A stretch of DNA of 64,000 nt from positions 312,840-376,839 of the forward strand of contig NZ_LMEO01000001.1 in assembly GCF_001426375.1 (NCBI RefSeq), in the 5' to 3' direction. Source of the stretch: Paenibacillus sp. Root444D2 (GTDB taxonomy: Bacteria > Bacillota > Bacilli > Paenibacillales > NBRC-103111). The notes beneath the pieces are model-generated. The model saw nothing but the letters and a program-made list of their open reading frames with translations. It did not search any database and was not told where the DNA came from. This document shows positions 50,219 to 59,894 of this stretch, piece by piece. A program made the translations under genes and the position numbers. Position 1 is the stretch's first letter; every line of letters begins with the position of its first letter.

Positions 50219-52065
50219 GCTCGGAAATCAACCCCTTTGTAGGCTTTTGGCTGATAGAGCGCTCGAAGATCTACTCTACCGTCAGATGCCCCTTGCTTGG
50301 GAGCTTCGTTCTCCGCTACAGGCGGCTGCGGATATGGCGAGCATTTTAATGAAATAAATTGATAACCCGCTTTATGCATGGCTGCTGTTATTTCTTCTTT
50401 GGACTCCTCCATTAAGGGAGCTAACGCAGGATGATCATTATGGATGTTCAAAGATACGATTTTATTGACGACATGCACATCGAGTAAAGTATTGCCCATC
50501 ACTTTCATTTGCAGGTCGAACAGCAAACGACAATTGCTCGCGTCTACTTCCCCGCGCTTTCCTTTGCGGGATTGGATGTGAATGGCGGCAGATTGCTGGC
50601 CAGTGCCATCCATGAAGGGGACAAACAATGTCATATGTGCAAACATAGAACTTTTGTCGCCAGTCAACATGAGCTGTTGCCCTGTAATTTGCCCAATGGC
50701 TTGCTGCGCCGCCTCTTTGAGCGGCGCTGGCGTGTCATCAGAGGCTGTAAGCTGCAGCAGCAGACTCTTCAATGTGTCAGCAGCAGGCTTGACGGAGTCG
50801 TCCTGCTGAGATGCTGTGGCGATCAGATTAGGCAGCAGATCGTCTGAGTTGTTGTGGCCCCGTAGGATAGCGTCTGCGCGCTCATCTAGCTTCGCCGCTA
50901 GATGAGATTCGTGCTCTACGCCTACGGCTTTGAGCATGCGGCTGATCCAGTTTGGCTCTGGATCAGCCTCGACCTCTTGAGGCGCGCTATTAAGCGCCTC
51001 TGACGTTATTGCCGCCTTCTGCTTCGCAGGCGGCTCTGGTTGTACCTGCGAACCCGCCGCGGGCGGTTCGCCTTTTGCAGGCTCAGCGCTTCGCGCCTGA
51101 GCCTCTGGCGAGGCCGCCCCCGCTGCGCGGGCGGCCTGAGGCCCCGCCGCCGGCTGCGCCGAGGCGGCGGAAGCGGTCTCCGCGCGCGGCGCAGCTGGCG
51201 CGGGAAGTTCCGCGCCTGCAGCAGCTGCAGCGGGCGGAGCCGTAACGGCAGCGGCCGCAGGCGCGCTGCCAGAAGCCACAGGTGGCGACCCTGCGGGAGC
51301 CGCCATAGCACTACCGCCAGCCTGCGGAGCAGCTGGCGCAGCACCAACAGTTGCGGCCGACGCCTCCGGCGGCCGTGCAGGCCACGCAGCTGCGGCGGAA
51401 GCCCGCAGCTCCTTGAGCAGCGTTACCACCTGCTTCACGGTATCAGCCGACGGGTGTGCCGGATCTTGCTCAAGCAAAGCAGCGGCCTGCTGCTCTAGCT
51501 GCTCCAGCACCTTACCGACAGGTGGCCCTGTGGTAACCTGTCTCAAAGCCCCCACAGTCGCCTCTGTGAGCGGCAATCCCTTTTTATAGGCAAGTACAGC
51601 TGCCTGTGCCCATTCATCCTTACTAACTCCCTCAGGCACGCTGCGCATTACAGCCTCAAAAGCTTTCACATTCTCCTTTGATACTGGCACACCTTCCTGC
51701 TGCATCTGCTGTACCATTTGACGATTTCCAGCCGTATCTTTAATCGTGAATGCCTTTAACAGCTCACTGAGCGAATCATCCGCAATTTGTACATCTGACG
51801 CCGTTAGTGGCTTGAGCAGGATTTGACCCCCACTAGATTCCGGCTGCACTTGCAGCATCGTAACATCCCCTTGCTTAAGGGGTGTTTCCAACTTGGCCTG
51901 CACCTGCACACCGCCAATATTAATCAATGCTTCTTGGTCACTGAGCAACTGAAGCACGACACCTTTAACAATTTGACCCACTTTTAATTCAAGCACCTTA
52001 CTTTCAGATGCTGTTAAATCACCGACTAAACTGCGAATTAAACCACTAATATTCATGGCGCTCAC
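50215..52065 (-). CDS. YlqG-like protein with Ala/Pro-rich linker
   Basis: 616 residues. The N-domain (about 1-210) has GQIVKGVVLQLLSDQEALINIGG and resembles hook-length-control-like proteins found before ylqH. Residues about 215-350 are nearly all Ala/Pro/Gly/Ser/Glu, encoded by very G+C-rich DNA (51000-51420). The C-domain (about 370-600) has the FliK-C-like pattern (HMTLFVPFMDGTGQQSAAIHI, LLFDLQMKVMGNTLLDVHVV). It overlaps ylqH. Function in this locus is not established. Confidence 0.75.
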   Translation of the reverse strand: MSAMNISGLIRSLVGDLTASESKVLELKVGQIVKGVVLQLLSDQEALINIGGVQVQAKLETPLKQGDVTMLQVQPESSGGQILLKPLTASDVQIADDSLSELLKAFTIKDTAGNRQMVQQMQQEGVPVSKENVKAFEAVMRSVPEGVSKDEWAQAAVLAYKKGLPLTEATVGALRQVTTGPPVGKVLEQLEQQAAALLEQDPAHPSADTVKQVVTLLKELRASAAAAWPARPPEASAATVGAAPAAPQAGGSAMAAPAGSPPVASGSAPAAAAVTAPPAAAAAGAELPAPAAPRAETASAASAQPAAGPQAARAAGAASPEAQARSAEPAKGEPPAAGSQVQPEPPAKQKAAITSEALNSAPQEVEADPEPNWISRMLKAVGVEHESHLAAKLDERADAILRGHNNSDDLLPNLIATASQQDDSVKPAADTLKSLLLQLTASDDTPAPLKEAAQQAIGQITGQQLMLTGDKSSMFAHMTLFVPFMDGTGQQSAAIHIQSRKGKRGEVDASNCRLLFDLQMKVMGNTLLDVHVVNKIVSLNIHNDHPALAPLMEESKEEITAAMHKAGYQFISLKCSPYPQPPVAENEAPKQGASDGRVDLRALYQPKAYKGVDFRA

Positions 52066-52131
52066 CTCAAATCTTCCTAAACACTTATGTATATTATCGG
52101 CGGCTAGTTGCCTTTTCGTTACAATAAGAAG

Positions 52132-52779
52132 TTAAATGAGATCTAATTCCAACTGTTCAGACTCGAGCACAATCTCTTTCTCTTCCAATTGCGCCATCAC
52201 TTTACGTATAAATAATTTCCGATGCAGCGGTGTAGGACCATAGCGCAAAAGCATTTCTCTATGGTGCTTTGTTGCATATCCTTTATGTATAGCAAGTCCA
52301 TATTCGGGAAACTTCTCATCCCAATCCAAACACATACGATCTCGAGTAACCTTCGCAATAATCGATGCGGCCGCAATAGATTGACTAAGTGCATCTCCAT
52401 GAATGATTGCGGATTGTTGTATGTCCATATCAATGTTCTCCGCATCCACAAGAAGAAAATCAGGTGCTATGTTTAACTGTTCCACTGCTTGCTTCATAGC
52501 AAGCCTGGCCGCCTGTTTTATATTAATCGCTTCAATTCTATCCACGTCCACAATACCTACACCAACAGCTATAGCCTCAGTCATGATCTGATCATAGAAG
52601 ATATCTCGCTTCTTTTCAGAAAGCTTCTTGGAGTCGTCCACACCCTCCAGCACATATCCCATCGGAAGTATAACCGCGGCCGCGACTACATCCCCAAATA
52701 AACAGCCTCTGCCTACCTCATCAATACCCGCGATTAGAGTAAAACCTTGCTCCCAAAGTTGTTTTTCATGCTCTAGCAA
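52132..52779 (-). CDS. rnhB: Ribonuclease HII
   Basis: 215 residues. The enzyme removes ribonucleotides from DNA and RNA primers. The active site shows in IAGIDEVGRGCLFG (D and E), LVDAENI... with aspartate, and the C-terminal GYATKHHRE; metal-binding carboxylates are conserved. Position upstream of ylqG is as in Bacillus. The ATG follows GAAAGGGG-type sequence. Confidence 0.96.
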   Translation of the reverse strand: MLEHEKQLWEQGFTLIAGIDEVGRGCLFGDVVAAAVILPMGYVLEGVDDSKKLSEKKRDIFYDQIMTEAIAVGVGIVDVDRIEAINIKQAARLAMKQAVEQLNIAPDFLLVDAENIDMDIQQSAIIHGDALSQSIAAASIIAKVTRDRMCLDWDEKFPEYGLAIHKGYATKHHREMLLRYGPTPLHRKLFIRKVMAQLEEKEIVLESEQLELDLI

Positions 52780-52943
52780 TGGCTTTCGCCCCTTTCCATC
52801 TCCTCATTATAAAGGATTGGTGTTTAATCAAGCCACACCCATTTTTTTCACATTCTATTAGTAAAAAAGAAAAGGCCACCCCCCGACCCGCTTGATCAGC
52901 TGAGTCCAAAAGTGACCGTTTCCTTCATTAATAACTAACCTAT

Positions 52944-53816
52944 CTACCTTTTATCTAAAGGCTTCTCCAAAGAAATGCGTCCCATCTTGCCTGCCCTAAG
53001 CTCACGAATAATGATTAAAGAGGCTTTGTCCAAATCCACTTTTCCCCCGCTCACAATCGCTCCACGCTTACGACCGATAGCTTCCATGACTTTGACCATT
53101 TCTTGTATGTCGTCCAAATCCTCAGGAAGATCTTGAACCCCAAATCGTTCTTGAATACCAGCCCCATAATTCTGAACCATGTATTTAACGACAAAGAGTG
53201 CAATCTCGTCTAAATGCAGCAGCTCTTCTTTAATGGCGCCCGTTGCTGCCAATCTCATCCCTACCATTTGGTCTTCGAATTTTGGCCACAAAATACCTGG
53301 CGTATCAAGCAAGTCCATTTCGGTTCCAACTTTAATCCATTGCTGCCCCTTCGTAACACCAGGCTTATCTCCGGTTGCTGCAATCTTCTTACCTGCCAGC
53401 TGATTAATCAGCGTTGATTTCCCAACGTTCGGGATACCTACAATGAGCGCCCTTACGGCACGGGGATTAATCCCTTTGCTAATCTGCCGTTCAATCTTAT
53501 GTGCCCAAAGCTGCTTAACACGCGGCAAAATTTCTTTGACGTGCGTTCCGGTTGCTGCATCAATCGGCAATGATGGTAGGCCCTGATCAGCAAAATACTT
53601 AACCCAATCTGCTGTCACCTGAGGATCTGCCAGGTCATTCTTATTGAGTAGCACCAATCGCGGTTTGCCTTTCAAAATCTCATCAACCATCGGGTTCCGA
53701 CTGGAGAGCGGTATGCGGGCATCCAAGAGCTCGATCACAACATCAATCAGCTTAAGCTTTTCTTCAATCTGTCTTCGAGCCTTGGTCATGTGACCGGGAA
53801 ACCATTGAATGGTCAT
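52944..53816 (-). CDS. rbgA: Ribosome biogenesis GTPase RbgA (YlqF)
   Basis: 290 residues. Needed for late 50S assembly. Circularly permuted GTPase: LLNKNDLAD (G4) comes before [12 protein letters not shown] (G1) and DTPGIL (G3). The start [19 protein letters not shown] is the hallmark of the family. It follows lepB by 11 bases. Confidence 0.97.
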   Translation of the reverse strand: MTIQWFPGHMTKARRQIEEKLKLIDVVIELLDARIPLSSRNPMVDEILKGKPRLVLLNKNDLADPQVTADWVKYFADQGLPSLPIDAATGTHVKEILPRVKQLWAHKIERQISKGINPRAVRALIVGIPNVGKSTLINQLAGKKIAATGDKPGVTKGQQWIKVGTEMDLLDTPGILWPKFEDQMVGMRLAATGAIKEELLHLDEIALFVVKYMVQNYGAGIQERFGVQDLPEDLDDIQEMVKVMEAIGRKRGAIVSGGKVDLDKASLIIIRELRAGKMGRISLEKPLDKR

Positions 53817-53827
53817 TCTTCTTCACC

Positions 53828-54436
53828 TCAAAAATGTATGAAACTAATTTTGCTCACTGGCCAAAAAATGACTTCCGCACGGCCTACAATTTTGTTGTAA
53901 GGTATGAAGCCAATCGCTCGGCTGTCTTTGGAGTTACCGCGGTTATCTCCCATTGCGAATATTTCACCATCTGGCACTTTTTTCTCTTGAAAATCGGATA
54001 ACGTATTATAGGCATGTCCTTCATTTTTCGCCTGCTCAATCGCATCCTTGATGTAAGGCTGATCAATCTCTTGACCATTAATGAACACTTTGTCACCTGT
54101 AACCTTTACGGTCTCACCTGGAAGAGCAATTACCCGTTTAATGTAATCCTTACCTTCCGGTGCATGGAAAACAATAACTTCTCCGCGTTTGGGTGAGCGA
54201 ATATCATAAACAATTTTATTGACGATGAGTCGTTCACCTGTGAAAAAATTCGGACGCATGGAATCTCCATCTACAATAAAAGGAGAGAATAGGAACCAAC
54301 GAATGATAATCACGAGCACACCCGCGATCACTAACGCTTTAATCCATTCCCAAGTTTCGCTTTTCGCTGTTTTAACGGGAGTCGTTTCTGTAGTTTTATC
54401 CGGCTCTATGTAAGGCTGTTCTTGATTATTGTGTTC
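53828..54436 (-). CDS. lepB: Signal peptidase I
   Basis: 202 residues from ATG 54436, chosen for its AAGAGG site; a longer frame begins in the leader. A cytoplasmic N-tail, one membrane helix (about residues 30-48, ALVIAGVLVIIIRWFLF), then the catalytic DGDSMRPNFF (serine) and DYIKRVIALPGE (lysine), and the later MGDNRGNSKDSR box. It removes signal peptides outside the membrane. Located between rplS and rbgA. Confidence 0.95.
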   Translation of the reverse strand, partial: EHNNQEQPYIEPDKTTETTPVKTAKSETWEWIKALVIAGVLVIIIRWFLFSPFIVDGDSMRPNFFTGERLIVNKIVYDIRSPKRGEVIVFHAPEGKDYIKRVIALPGETVKVTGDKVFINGQEIDQPYIKDAIEQAKNEGHAYNTLSDFQEKKVPDGEIFAMGDNRGNSKDSRAIGFIPYNKIVGRAEVIFWPVSKISFIHF

Positions 54437-54529
54437 CATCACTGATTGCCTCTTTTCCAGTTTTGGTTTATATCTATTATGTACCATGAAAATGAAAAGG
54501 AGACTTGCCTGAACAAGCCCCCCGTTTTC

Positions 54530-54871
54530 TTATCGAATTTCTTTAATTCTTGCTGCTTTACCACGAAGACCACGCAGATAATAAAGTTTCGCACGACGAA
54601 CTTTACCACGGCGAGCCACTTCAATCTTGTCAATCTTCGGAGAATGGAATGGGAAAGTTCTTTCCACACCCACACCGTAAGAAATTTTACGAACTGTAAA
54701 CGTTTCGCTGATTCCACCGCCGTGGCGTTTAATAACAACACCTTCGAACAGCTGAATACGCTCACGTGTACCCTCGATAACTTTTACGTGTACTTTAAGT
54801 GTGTCTCCTGGACGGAAATTAGGAATATCCGTACGGAGTTGCTCTTTCGTAATCTCTTGAATAAGATTCAT
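54530..54871 (-). CDS. rplS: 50S ribosomal protein L19
   Basis: 113 residues. [19 protein letters not shown] is the standard start; [19 protein letters not shown] and [21 protein letters not shown] are family-specific. L19 sits at the 30S-50S interface. The 164-base gap upstream carries a short hairpin close to the ribosome site and may be an autoregulatory leader. AAGGAGGGAGT precedes ATG. Confidence 0.98.
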   Translation of the reverse strand: MNLIQEITKEQLRTDIPNFRPGDTLKVHVKVIEGTRERIQLFEGVVIKRHGGGISETFTVRKISYGVGVERTFPFHSPKIDKIEVARRGKVRRAKLYYLRGLRGKAARIKEIR

Positions 54872-55035
54872 AGTTGACTCCCTCCTTCCACACAGGTGTT
54901 CATTCCGCTTATTGGCATAGTCGTTCTTAGTTGTTATGCGTAGAGGACCACCAGACTCGAACTGTTGAAAAATTCACAACAGAATATATAATATCATAGA
55001 CAGGAAAGAAATTCAATAGAGAAGTTTTTGGGGGC

Positions 55036-55794
55036 TTACTCCTCTTGCTTCCGCCCTTTCCATTCAACCACCCAAGCTTTTTCTTCTTTGGATAGTTCTC
55101 TTCCTTCAAGCAAATCAGGACGGCGTTCTAGTGTTCGGAACAGAGACTCCTTGCGGCGCCAACGTTTCACATTTTCATGATGCCCTGATAACAGCATCTC
55201 CGGAACGTCCCAGTCTCTAAACTTAGCAGGCCTCGTATAGTGGGGATACTCTAGCAAGCCTGTGGAAAACGAATCTGTCACCGCTGACATCTCATTGCCG
55301 AGCACACCAGGCAGCAGCCTCACTACGGTGTCTATAACGACCATAGCGGGTAACTCGCCGCCAGTTAATACATAATCACCGATGGACAGCTCATCCGTCA
55401 CTAGATACTGCCTAATGCGCTCATCATAGCCTTCATAATGACCACAAATAAACACGAGATGCTGTTCATTAGACAGCTCCTCCGCTTTCTTTTGCGTGAA
55501 CGTCTCCCCTTGTGGGCACATGAGAATCACTCGCGGCTTCACCGGGTCTTGTCCATCTTCTTGATGTATGGGCAGATTCTCAACAGCAGCAAATATCGGC
55601 TCTGGCTTTAAAACCATCCCTCCACCGCCACCGTATGGATAATCATCTACTGTGTTATGCTTATTATTGGAATAATCTCGAAAATTAACCGTGTTGAGAG
55701 CAACAATTCCTTTGTCACGCGCTTTCCCTAAAATGCTGGACGAAAACACGCCATCGAACATTTCCGGAAATAGGGTCAATACATCGATTCTCAT
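55036..55794 (-). CDS. trmD: tRNA (guanine-N1-)-methyltransferase
   Basis: 252 residues. It makes m1G37 in tRNAs. The trefoil-knot SAM site is visible in [20 protein letters not shown] and [17 protein letters not shown]; it starts [15 protein letters not shown]. The stop of rimM overlaps its start by four bases, giving coupled translation. Confidence 0.98.
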   Translation of the reverse strand: MRIDVLTLFPEMFDGVFSSSILGKARDKGIVALNTVNFRDYSNNKHNTVDDYPYGGGGGMVLKPEPIFAAVENLPIHQEDGQDPVKPRVILMCPQGETFTQKKAEELSNEQHLVFICGHYEGYDERIRQYLVTDELSIGDYVLTGGELPAMVVIDTVVRLLPGVLGNEMSAVTDSFSTGLLEYPHYTRPAKFRDWDVPEMLLSGHHENVKRWRRKESLFRTLERRPDLLEGRELSKEEKAWVVEWKGRKQEE

Positions 55795-56306
55795 TCCATT
55801 AATCCTTCCATCAGATGAATACGAATCGTTTTGTTGGCAATATCCACATCGAGTATCACATCATCGATGACTGGAAGCAGCAACTGTTTGCCTTTCGGCA
55901 AAGAAACAACCCATACGTCATTAGCTCCCGGTGTCAACACCTCAGAAACAAGCCCTAACTCCTGGCCTTCTTCCGTAACGACCTTACAGCCAATGATCTC
56001 GTGGTAATAATATTCTCCCTCTTCAAGAGGCTGTTGATCCTTAGCTTCAATCTTGAGAAGCGAGCCTTTGAATTTCTCAACTTCATTAATATTAGAAAAT
56101 TGGTCAAACTGCAAGATAAACATATTTTTATGTAAGCGGGAGGTTTGCACCGTCACCGGCGTTTGCTTATTTTGAGAATCTACAATAATCAATGCGTTTC
56201 CTTTATCAAAACGTTCGGGAAAATCAGTTTCCGGAACCACTTTTAGTTCTCCACGAATACCATGGCTATTCACAATTCGACCAACTGTCACAAGTTTTTC
56301 GCTCAT
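55791..56306 (-). CDS. rimM: 16S rRNA processing/maturation factor RimM
   Basis: 171 residues from ATG 56306 ([20 protein letters not shown]). An in-frame GTG seven codons upstream is possible. The N-terminal barrel has [18 protein letters not shown] and the C-terminal PRC barrel GANDVWVV and [13 protein letters not shown]. It aids 30S head assembly with S19. Part of the rpsP-khpA-rimM-trmD-rplS operon. Confidence 0.96.
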   Translation of the reverse strand: MSEKLVTVGRIVNSHGIRGELKVVPETDFPERFDKGNALIIVDSQNKQTPVTVQTSRLHKNMFILQFDQFSNINEVEKFKGSLLKIEAKDQQPLEEGEYYYHEIIGCKVVTEEGQELGLVSEVLTPGANDVWVVSLPKGKQLLLPVIDDVILDVDIANKTIRIHLMEGLME

Positions 56307-56388
56307 ATGCGCTTGCCCAACCTCCACATTAATTTACCTTCAAAACCATACAAGAAAAAGGTTAGGAACTAAATCCTAACCTAGTTTC

Positions 56389-56619
56389 TTATGAAACGAT
56401 TTCAACGGCTACCCGTTTCGTCTCTTTCACTGCTGCCGACGTGACAACTGTGCGGAGCGACTTTGCAATCTTGCCTTGCTTACCAATCACTTTACCGACA
56501 TCGTCGGGGTGGACAGAAAGCCTGTACTCGATCTTGTCATCTTTCTCCACCACAGCGACACGTACTTCTTCCGGATGATCGACAAGAGCCTTAGCAATTA
56601 CGGTGATAAGATCCTTCAT
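56389..56619 (-). CDS. khpA: KH-domain RNA-binding protein KhpA
   Basis: 76 residues forming one KH domain; the GxxG loop is VIGKQGKIAKSL near residues 42-53. Partner of KhpB/Jag in RNA binding and cell-envelope control in Firmicutes. Located after rpsP as in Bacillus (ylqC). Confidence 0.95.
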   Translation of the reverse strand: MKDLITVIAKALVDHPEEVRVAVVEKDDKIEYRLSVHPDDVGKVIGKQGKIAKSLRTVVTSAAVKETKRVAVEIVS

Positions 56620-56649
56620 GAACCCACCCTCCGAAAGAAAGATAACAGA

Positions 56650-56922
56650 TTACTTCTGTAATTTCAGCTCGTGAAACTTAGTCATCAGACCTGCTTTTGA
56701 GAACAGGCTGCGAACTGTATCGGACGGTTGAGCGCCAGTTTGAAGCCATTTCAGCGCTTTCTCCTCATCAAGAGTTACAGCTGCTGGTTCAGCAATTGGG
56801 TTATAAGTACCGATTTCTTCGATAAAACGACCATCACGCGGGGAACGGGAATCCGAAACCACCACACGGTAAAAAGGAGCTTTATGAGCGCCTACACGTT
56901 TAAGACGAATACGTACTGCCAT
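56650..56922 (-). CDS. rpsP: 30S ribosomal protein S16
   Basis: 90 residues. It starts [22 protein letters not shown], with [19 protein letters not shown], the S16 signature. AGGAGG precedes the ATG. Follows ffh by 35 bases. Confidence 0.98.
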   Translation of the reverse strand: MAVRIRLKRVGAHKAPFYRVVVSDSRSPRDGRFIEEIGTYNPIAEPAAVTLDEEKALKWLQTGAQPSDTVRSLFSKAGLMTKFHELKLQK

Positions 56923-56957
56923 GAAAAATCACCTCCTACTTAGAATAAAATGCTTAT

Positions 56958-58316
56958 TTAAAAGGGGAATTTAAATCCCTTGCCTAGCTTCTTCATTCCT
57001 TTGGCACCTTTAGGTCCCATCATGCCGGAAAATTGCTTCATCATTTTGCGCATATCATCAAACTGCTTGATGAAACGGTTGACCTCTTGTACCGAGTTGC
57101 CGCTGCCTTGAGCAATCCGTTTGCGACGGTTCGCATTGAGAAGTTCAGGCTTGCGTTTTTCTTCGGTGGTCATCGACTTCACGATAGCTTCAACACGTGC
57201 CATTTGTTTGTCGTCAACCTTCATATCTTTCATGCCCTTAATCTTATTAGCTCCTGGCAGCATTTCAAGAATTTGATCCAGTGGTCCCATCTTCTTCACT
57301 TGCTCCATTTGATCAAGGAAATCCTCGAAGGTGAATTCGGCGTTGCGCATTTTGCGCTCCATCTCTTTCGCCTTGTCCATGTCGATACCGGCTTGCGCCT
57401 TCTCAATCAAGGAAAGCATATCGCCCATACCAAGAATTCTTGAGGCCATACGATCAGGGAAGAATGGTTCTAGAGCATCCATTTTCTCGCCGCTAGCCAC
57501 GAACTTAATTGGGCAACCTGTAACAGCTTTAACCGATAAAGCCGCACCACCGCGGGTATCGCCATCCAGCTTGGTCAGTACAACACCCGTAAGTTCAAGC
57601 TGTTGATGGAAGCTTTCTGCAACATTGACTGCATCCTGCCCGGTCATCGCATCGACAACGAGCAAAATTTCATCCGGTTCAACAGCAGTTCGAACATTTT
57701 TCAGCTCGTCCATCAGATTTTCATCAATGTGCAAACGACCTGCGGTATCGATAATGACATAATCATTACCGTTATCTTTGGCATGCTGAAGTCCTGCTTT
57801 AGCAATATCAACAGGATTCACTTGATCCCCAAGTGAAAATACCGGAACATTGAGCTGTTCTCCAAGAACCTGCAGCTGTTTGATCGCAGCTGGACGATAA
57901 ATGTCACAGGCTACAAGAAGCGGTCTATGGTTTTGTTTAAGGAGCATTTTCGCTAGCTTTCCAGAGGTTGTTGTCTTACCTGCCCCTTGCAAGCCTGCCA
58001 TCATGATGATCGTTGGCGGTCGATTCGAACGAACTAACTTACTTTGTGTACCGCCCATAAGTGCGGTTAGCTCTTTGTTCACGATATCGATTACGACCAT
58101 GCCTGGTGTGAAGGATTTCAATACTTCTTGTCCGATGGATTGTTCCTTCACTTTAGCAATAAAGTCTTTGACTACTTTAAAGTTAACGTCCGCTTCAAGC
58201 AGCGCCAATCGTACTTCGCGAAGCGCTTCGCCTACATCTTCTTCCGTCAGCTTACCTTTGCTTCTCAGCTTACCGAAAACGTTCTGTAACCGGCTTGCCA
58301 ATCCTTCAAATGCCAT
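56958..58316 (-). CDS. ffh: Signal recognition particle protein Ffh
   Basis: 452 residues from ATG 58316 (MAFEGLASRLQNVFGKL) with AGGAGG upstream; the three extra codons of the longer frame include the ribosome site. NG domain: GLQGAGKTTTSGKLA (P-loop) and DTAGRL, TKLDGDTRGGAALS. The C-terminal M domain is methionine-rich (MRKMMKQFSGMMGPKG). It binds 4.5S/6S RNA and delivers nascent membrane proteins to FtsY. Confidence 0.97.
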   Translation of the reverse strand: MAFEGLASRLQNVFGKLRSKGKLTEEDVGEALREVRLALLEADVNFKVVKDFIAKVKEQSIGQEVLKSFTPGMVVIDIVNKELTALMGGTQSKLVRSNRPPTIIMMAGLQGAGKTTTSGKLAKMLLKQNHRPLLVACDIYRPAAIKQLQVLGEQLNVPVFSLGDQVNPVDIAKAGLQHAKDNGNDYVIIDTAGRLHIDENLMDELKNVRTAVEPDEILLVVDAMTGQDAVNVAESFHQQLELTGVVLTKLDGDTRGGAALSVKAVTGCPIKFVASGEKMDALEPFFPDRMASRILGMGDMLSLIEKAQAGIDMDKAKEMERKMRNAEFTFEDFLDQMEQVKKMGPLDQILEMLPGANKIKGMKDMKVDDKQMARVEAIVKSMTTEEKRKPELLNANRRKRIAQGSGNSVQEVNRFIKQFDDMRKMMKQFSGMMGPKGAKGMKKLGKGFKFPF

Positions 58317-58350
58317 GCGCTTCACCTCCTGCTTCTGGACTTTCTATGTT

Positions 58351-58701
58351 TTAATCGATCCCTACTATTGTATCAAAAAGCTCTGTCGTTTTCCTCTTTA
58401 GCTCTGGTTCGCAAACTTCAAGCACCTGAACCAATTCCGCACGCAGCTTCATGCGTTGTTCGTGCTTATGTACCAGTTGCAGTTTGCTTTCATAATCCTG
58501 AAGAGTTGACTCTGCACGTTTAATATGTTCATAAACCGCCTGGCGGCTTATTTCAAAATTCTCAGCGATTTCTCCGAGTGAGTAATCATCATGAAAATAC
58601 AGTTGGAGGAACGTTCTCTGTTTATCGGTCAACAGCGGTTCATAGAAATCAAATAGCAAGTTAACGCGATTCGTTTTCTCAAGCATTTGATCGATAGACA
58701 T
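58351..58701 (-). CDS. ylxM: YlxM/p13-like SRP-associated DNA-binding protein
   Basis: 116 residues from ATG 58701 ([21 protein letters not shown]) with GGAGG upstream. The sigma-70 region 4-like helix-turn-helix is [25 protein letters not shown]. YlxM stimulates SRP GTPase interplay in some Gram-positives. It directly precedes ffh and is driven by a strong promoter. Confidence 0.93.
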   Translation of the reverse strand: MSIDQMLEKTNRVNLLFDFYEPLLTDKQRTFLQLYFHDDYSLGEIAENFEISRQAVYEHIKRAESTLQDYESKLQLVHKHEQRMKLRAELVQVLEVCEPELKRKTTELFDTIVGID

Positions 58702-58750
58702 GATCCACCTCCGTAAAGGTTGCACACTTGACAGCAGCACAACAGAACCT

Positions 58751-58779
58751 ATCATACTGAATTCCAAGATGAATGTCAA
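58751..58779 (-). promoter_or_regulatory. Sigma-A promoter of ylxM-ffh
   Basis: TTGACA (58779-58774), 17-base spacer, TATGAT (58756-58751) on the minus strand, 50 bases ahead of the ylxM start. Confidence 0.85.
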
Positions 58780-58807
58780 GCATTTGACCTTGTCAGTTAA
58801 AGAACAA

Positions 58808-58851
58808 AAAAATCCTCCTCTAACCGACTAAAGGCTGAGGAGAATTTTTCA
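58808..58851 (-). terminator. Terminator after ftsY
   Basis: CTCCTC/GAGGAG stem with inner pairing, followed on the minus strand by ATTTTTTTG. It ends the rnc-smc-ftsY unit just before the ylxM promoter. Confidence 0.8.
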
Positions 58852-58869
58852 CGCAACTAGAACCATTTA

Positions 58870-59862
58870 TTAAGCATTCTCTTCTTTTTGCTCGCTAATC
58901 CATTTGCCAAAGAGGGCATGCACGAATTGCTCGGAATCAAAAGGCTGAAGATCATCCATTTTCTCACCAAGGCCAACGAACTTCACAGGAAGTGATAACT
59001 CCTGACGGATCGCAACAACGATACCGCCTTTGGCCGTACCGTCAAGCTTGGAAAGCACCAATCCCGTAAGACCTGTTTTGTCACCGAAAAGCTTGGCTTG
59101 GCTGAGTGCATTTTGTCCCGTCGTAGCATCTAAAACGAGAATAACCTCATGAGGAGCATCTGGAACTTCACGCTGGATAACGCGATAGATCTTATTCAGT
59201 TCCTCCATCAGATTCACTTTATTTTGCAAACGACCTGCTGTATCGCACAATAAGATGTCTACACCACGCGTTTTCGCTGCCTGCACCGCATCAAACATGA
59301 CGGCGGCAGGATCGGAGCCTGAATGCTGTTTAATCACATCCACACCCACACGCTCGCCCCAAGTTTCCAACTGCTCAATTGCACCGGCACGAAATGTATC
59401 TCCTGCAGCCATTAACACTTTTTTTCCTTGAGATTTAAACATGTGTGCCATTTTACCGATTGTCGTTGTCTTCCCAACGCCATTCACACCAACAAACAAA
59501 ATGACGGATAATCCATTTGGATTTAACTTCAGTCCTGCATCAGCGTCACCTTTTAATAGCTCAATCAACTTTTCGGAAAGGATCGGTTGTAGCTCCGCGG
59601 GATCTTCAATTTTGCGTTTTTTTACTTCAGCACGAAGCTGATCGATTAGCTTAAGCACTGTATTCACACCTACATCAGCGCCAATTAGAATTTCTTCAAG
59701 CTCCTCATAAAAATCTTCATCTATCTTCTTGCGGCGGCTAAATAAATCATCCACACGATCGACGAAGGCGTCTCTTGTTTTCGTAAGTCCTTCTTTGAAC
59801 TTATTTGTGACCGCTTCGGCCTTGTTGGAAATACTTTCCTTTAATCGTTTGAAAAAGCTCAT
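58870..59862 (-). CDS. ftsY: SRP receptor FtsY
   Basis: 330 residues from ATG 59862 (MSFFKRLKESISNK) with GGAGGA upstream. Short charged N-region, then NG domain: GVNGVGKTTTIGKMA, DTAGRLQNK, and TKLDG-equivalent SKLDGTAKGG. It pairs with Ffh at the membrane. Follows smc by 32 bases. Confidence 0.97.
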   Translation of the reverse strand: MSFFKRLKESISNKAEAVTNKFKEGLTKTRDAFVDRVDDLFSRRKKIDEDFYEELEEILIGADVGVNTVLKLIDQLRAEVKKRKIEDPAELQPILSEKLIELLKGDADAGLKLNPNGLSVILFVGVNGVGKTTTIGKMAHMFKSQGKKVLMAAGDTFRAGAIEQLETWGERVGVDVIKQHSGSDPAAVMFDAVQAAKTRGVDILLCDTAGRLQNKVNLMEELNKIYRVIQREVPDAPHEVILVLDATTGQNALSQAKLFGDKTGLTGLVLSKLDGTAKGGIVVAIRQELSLPVKFVGLGEKMDDLQPFDSEQFVHALFGKWISEQKEENA

Positions 59863-59894
59863 GGTTCCTCCTAATAAAATAACATTCAACCTAA

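Noticed and set aside
51006..51498. Long frames in other phases across the Ala/Pro region
   Set aside because: Arg-rich shadows of G+C-rich low-complexity DNA inside the YlqG-like gene.
54872..55035. L19 leader regulatory RNA upstream of rplS
   Set aside because: A short ACAC/GTGT hairpin adjoins the ribosome site, but the full family structure could not be confirmed by eye.
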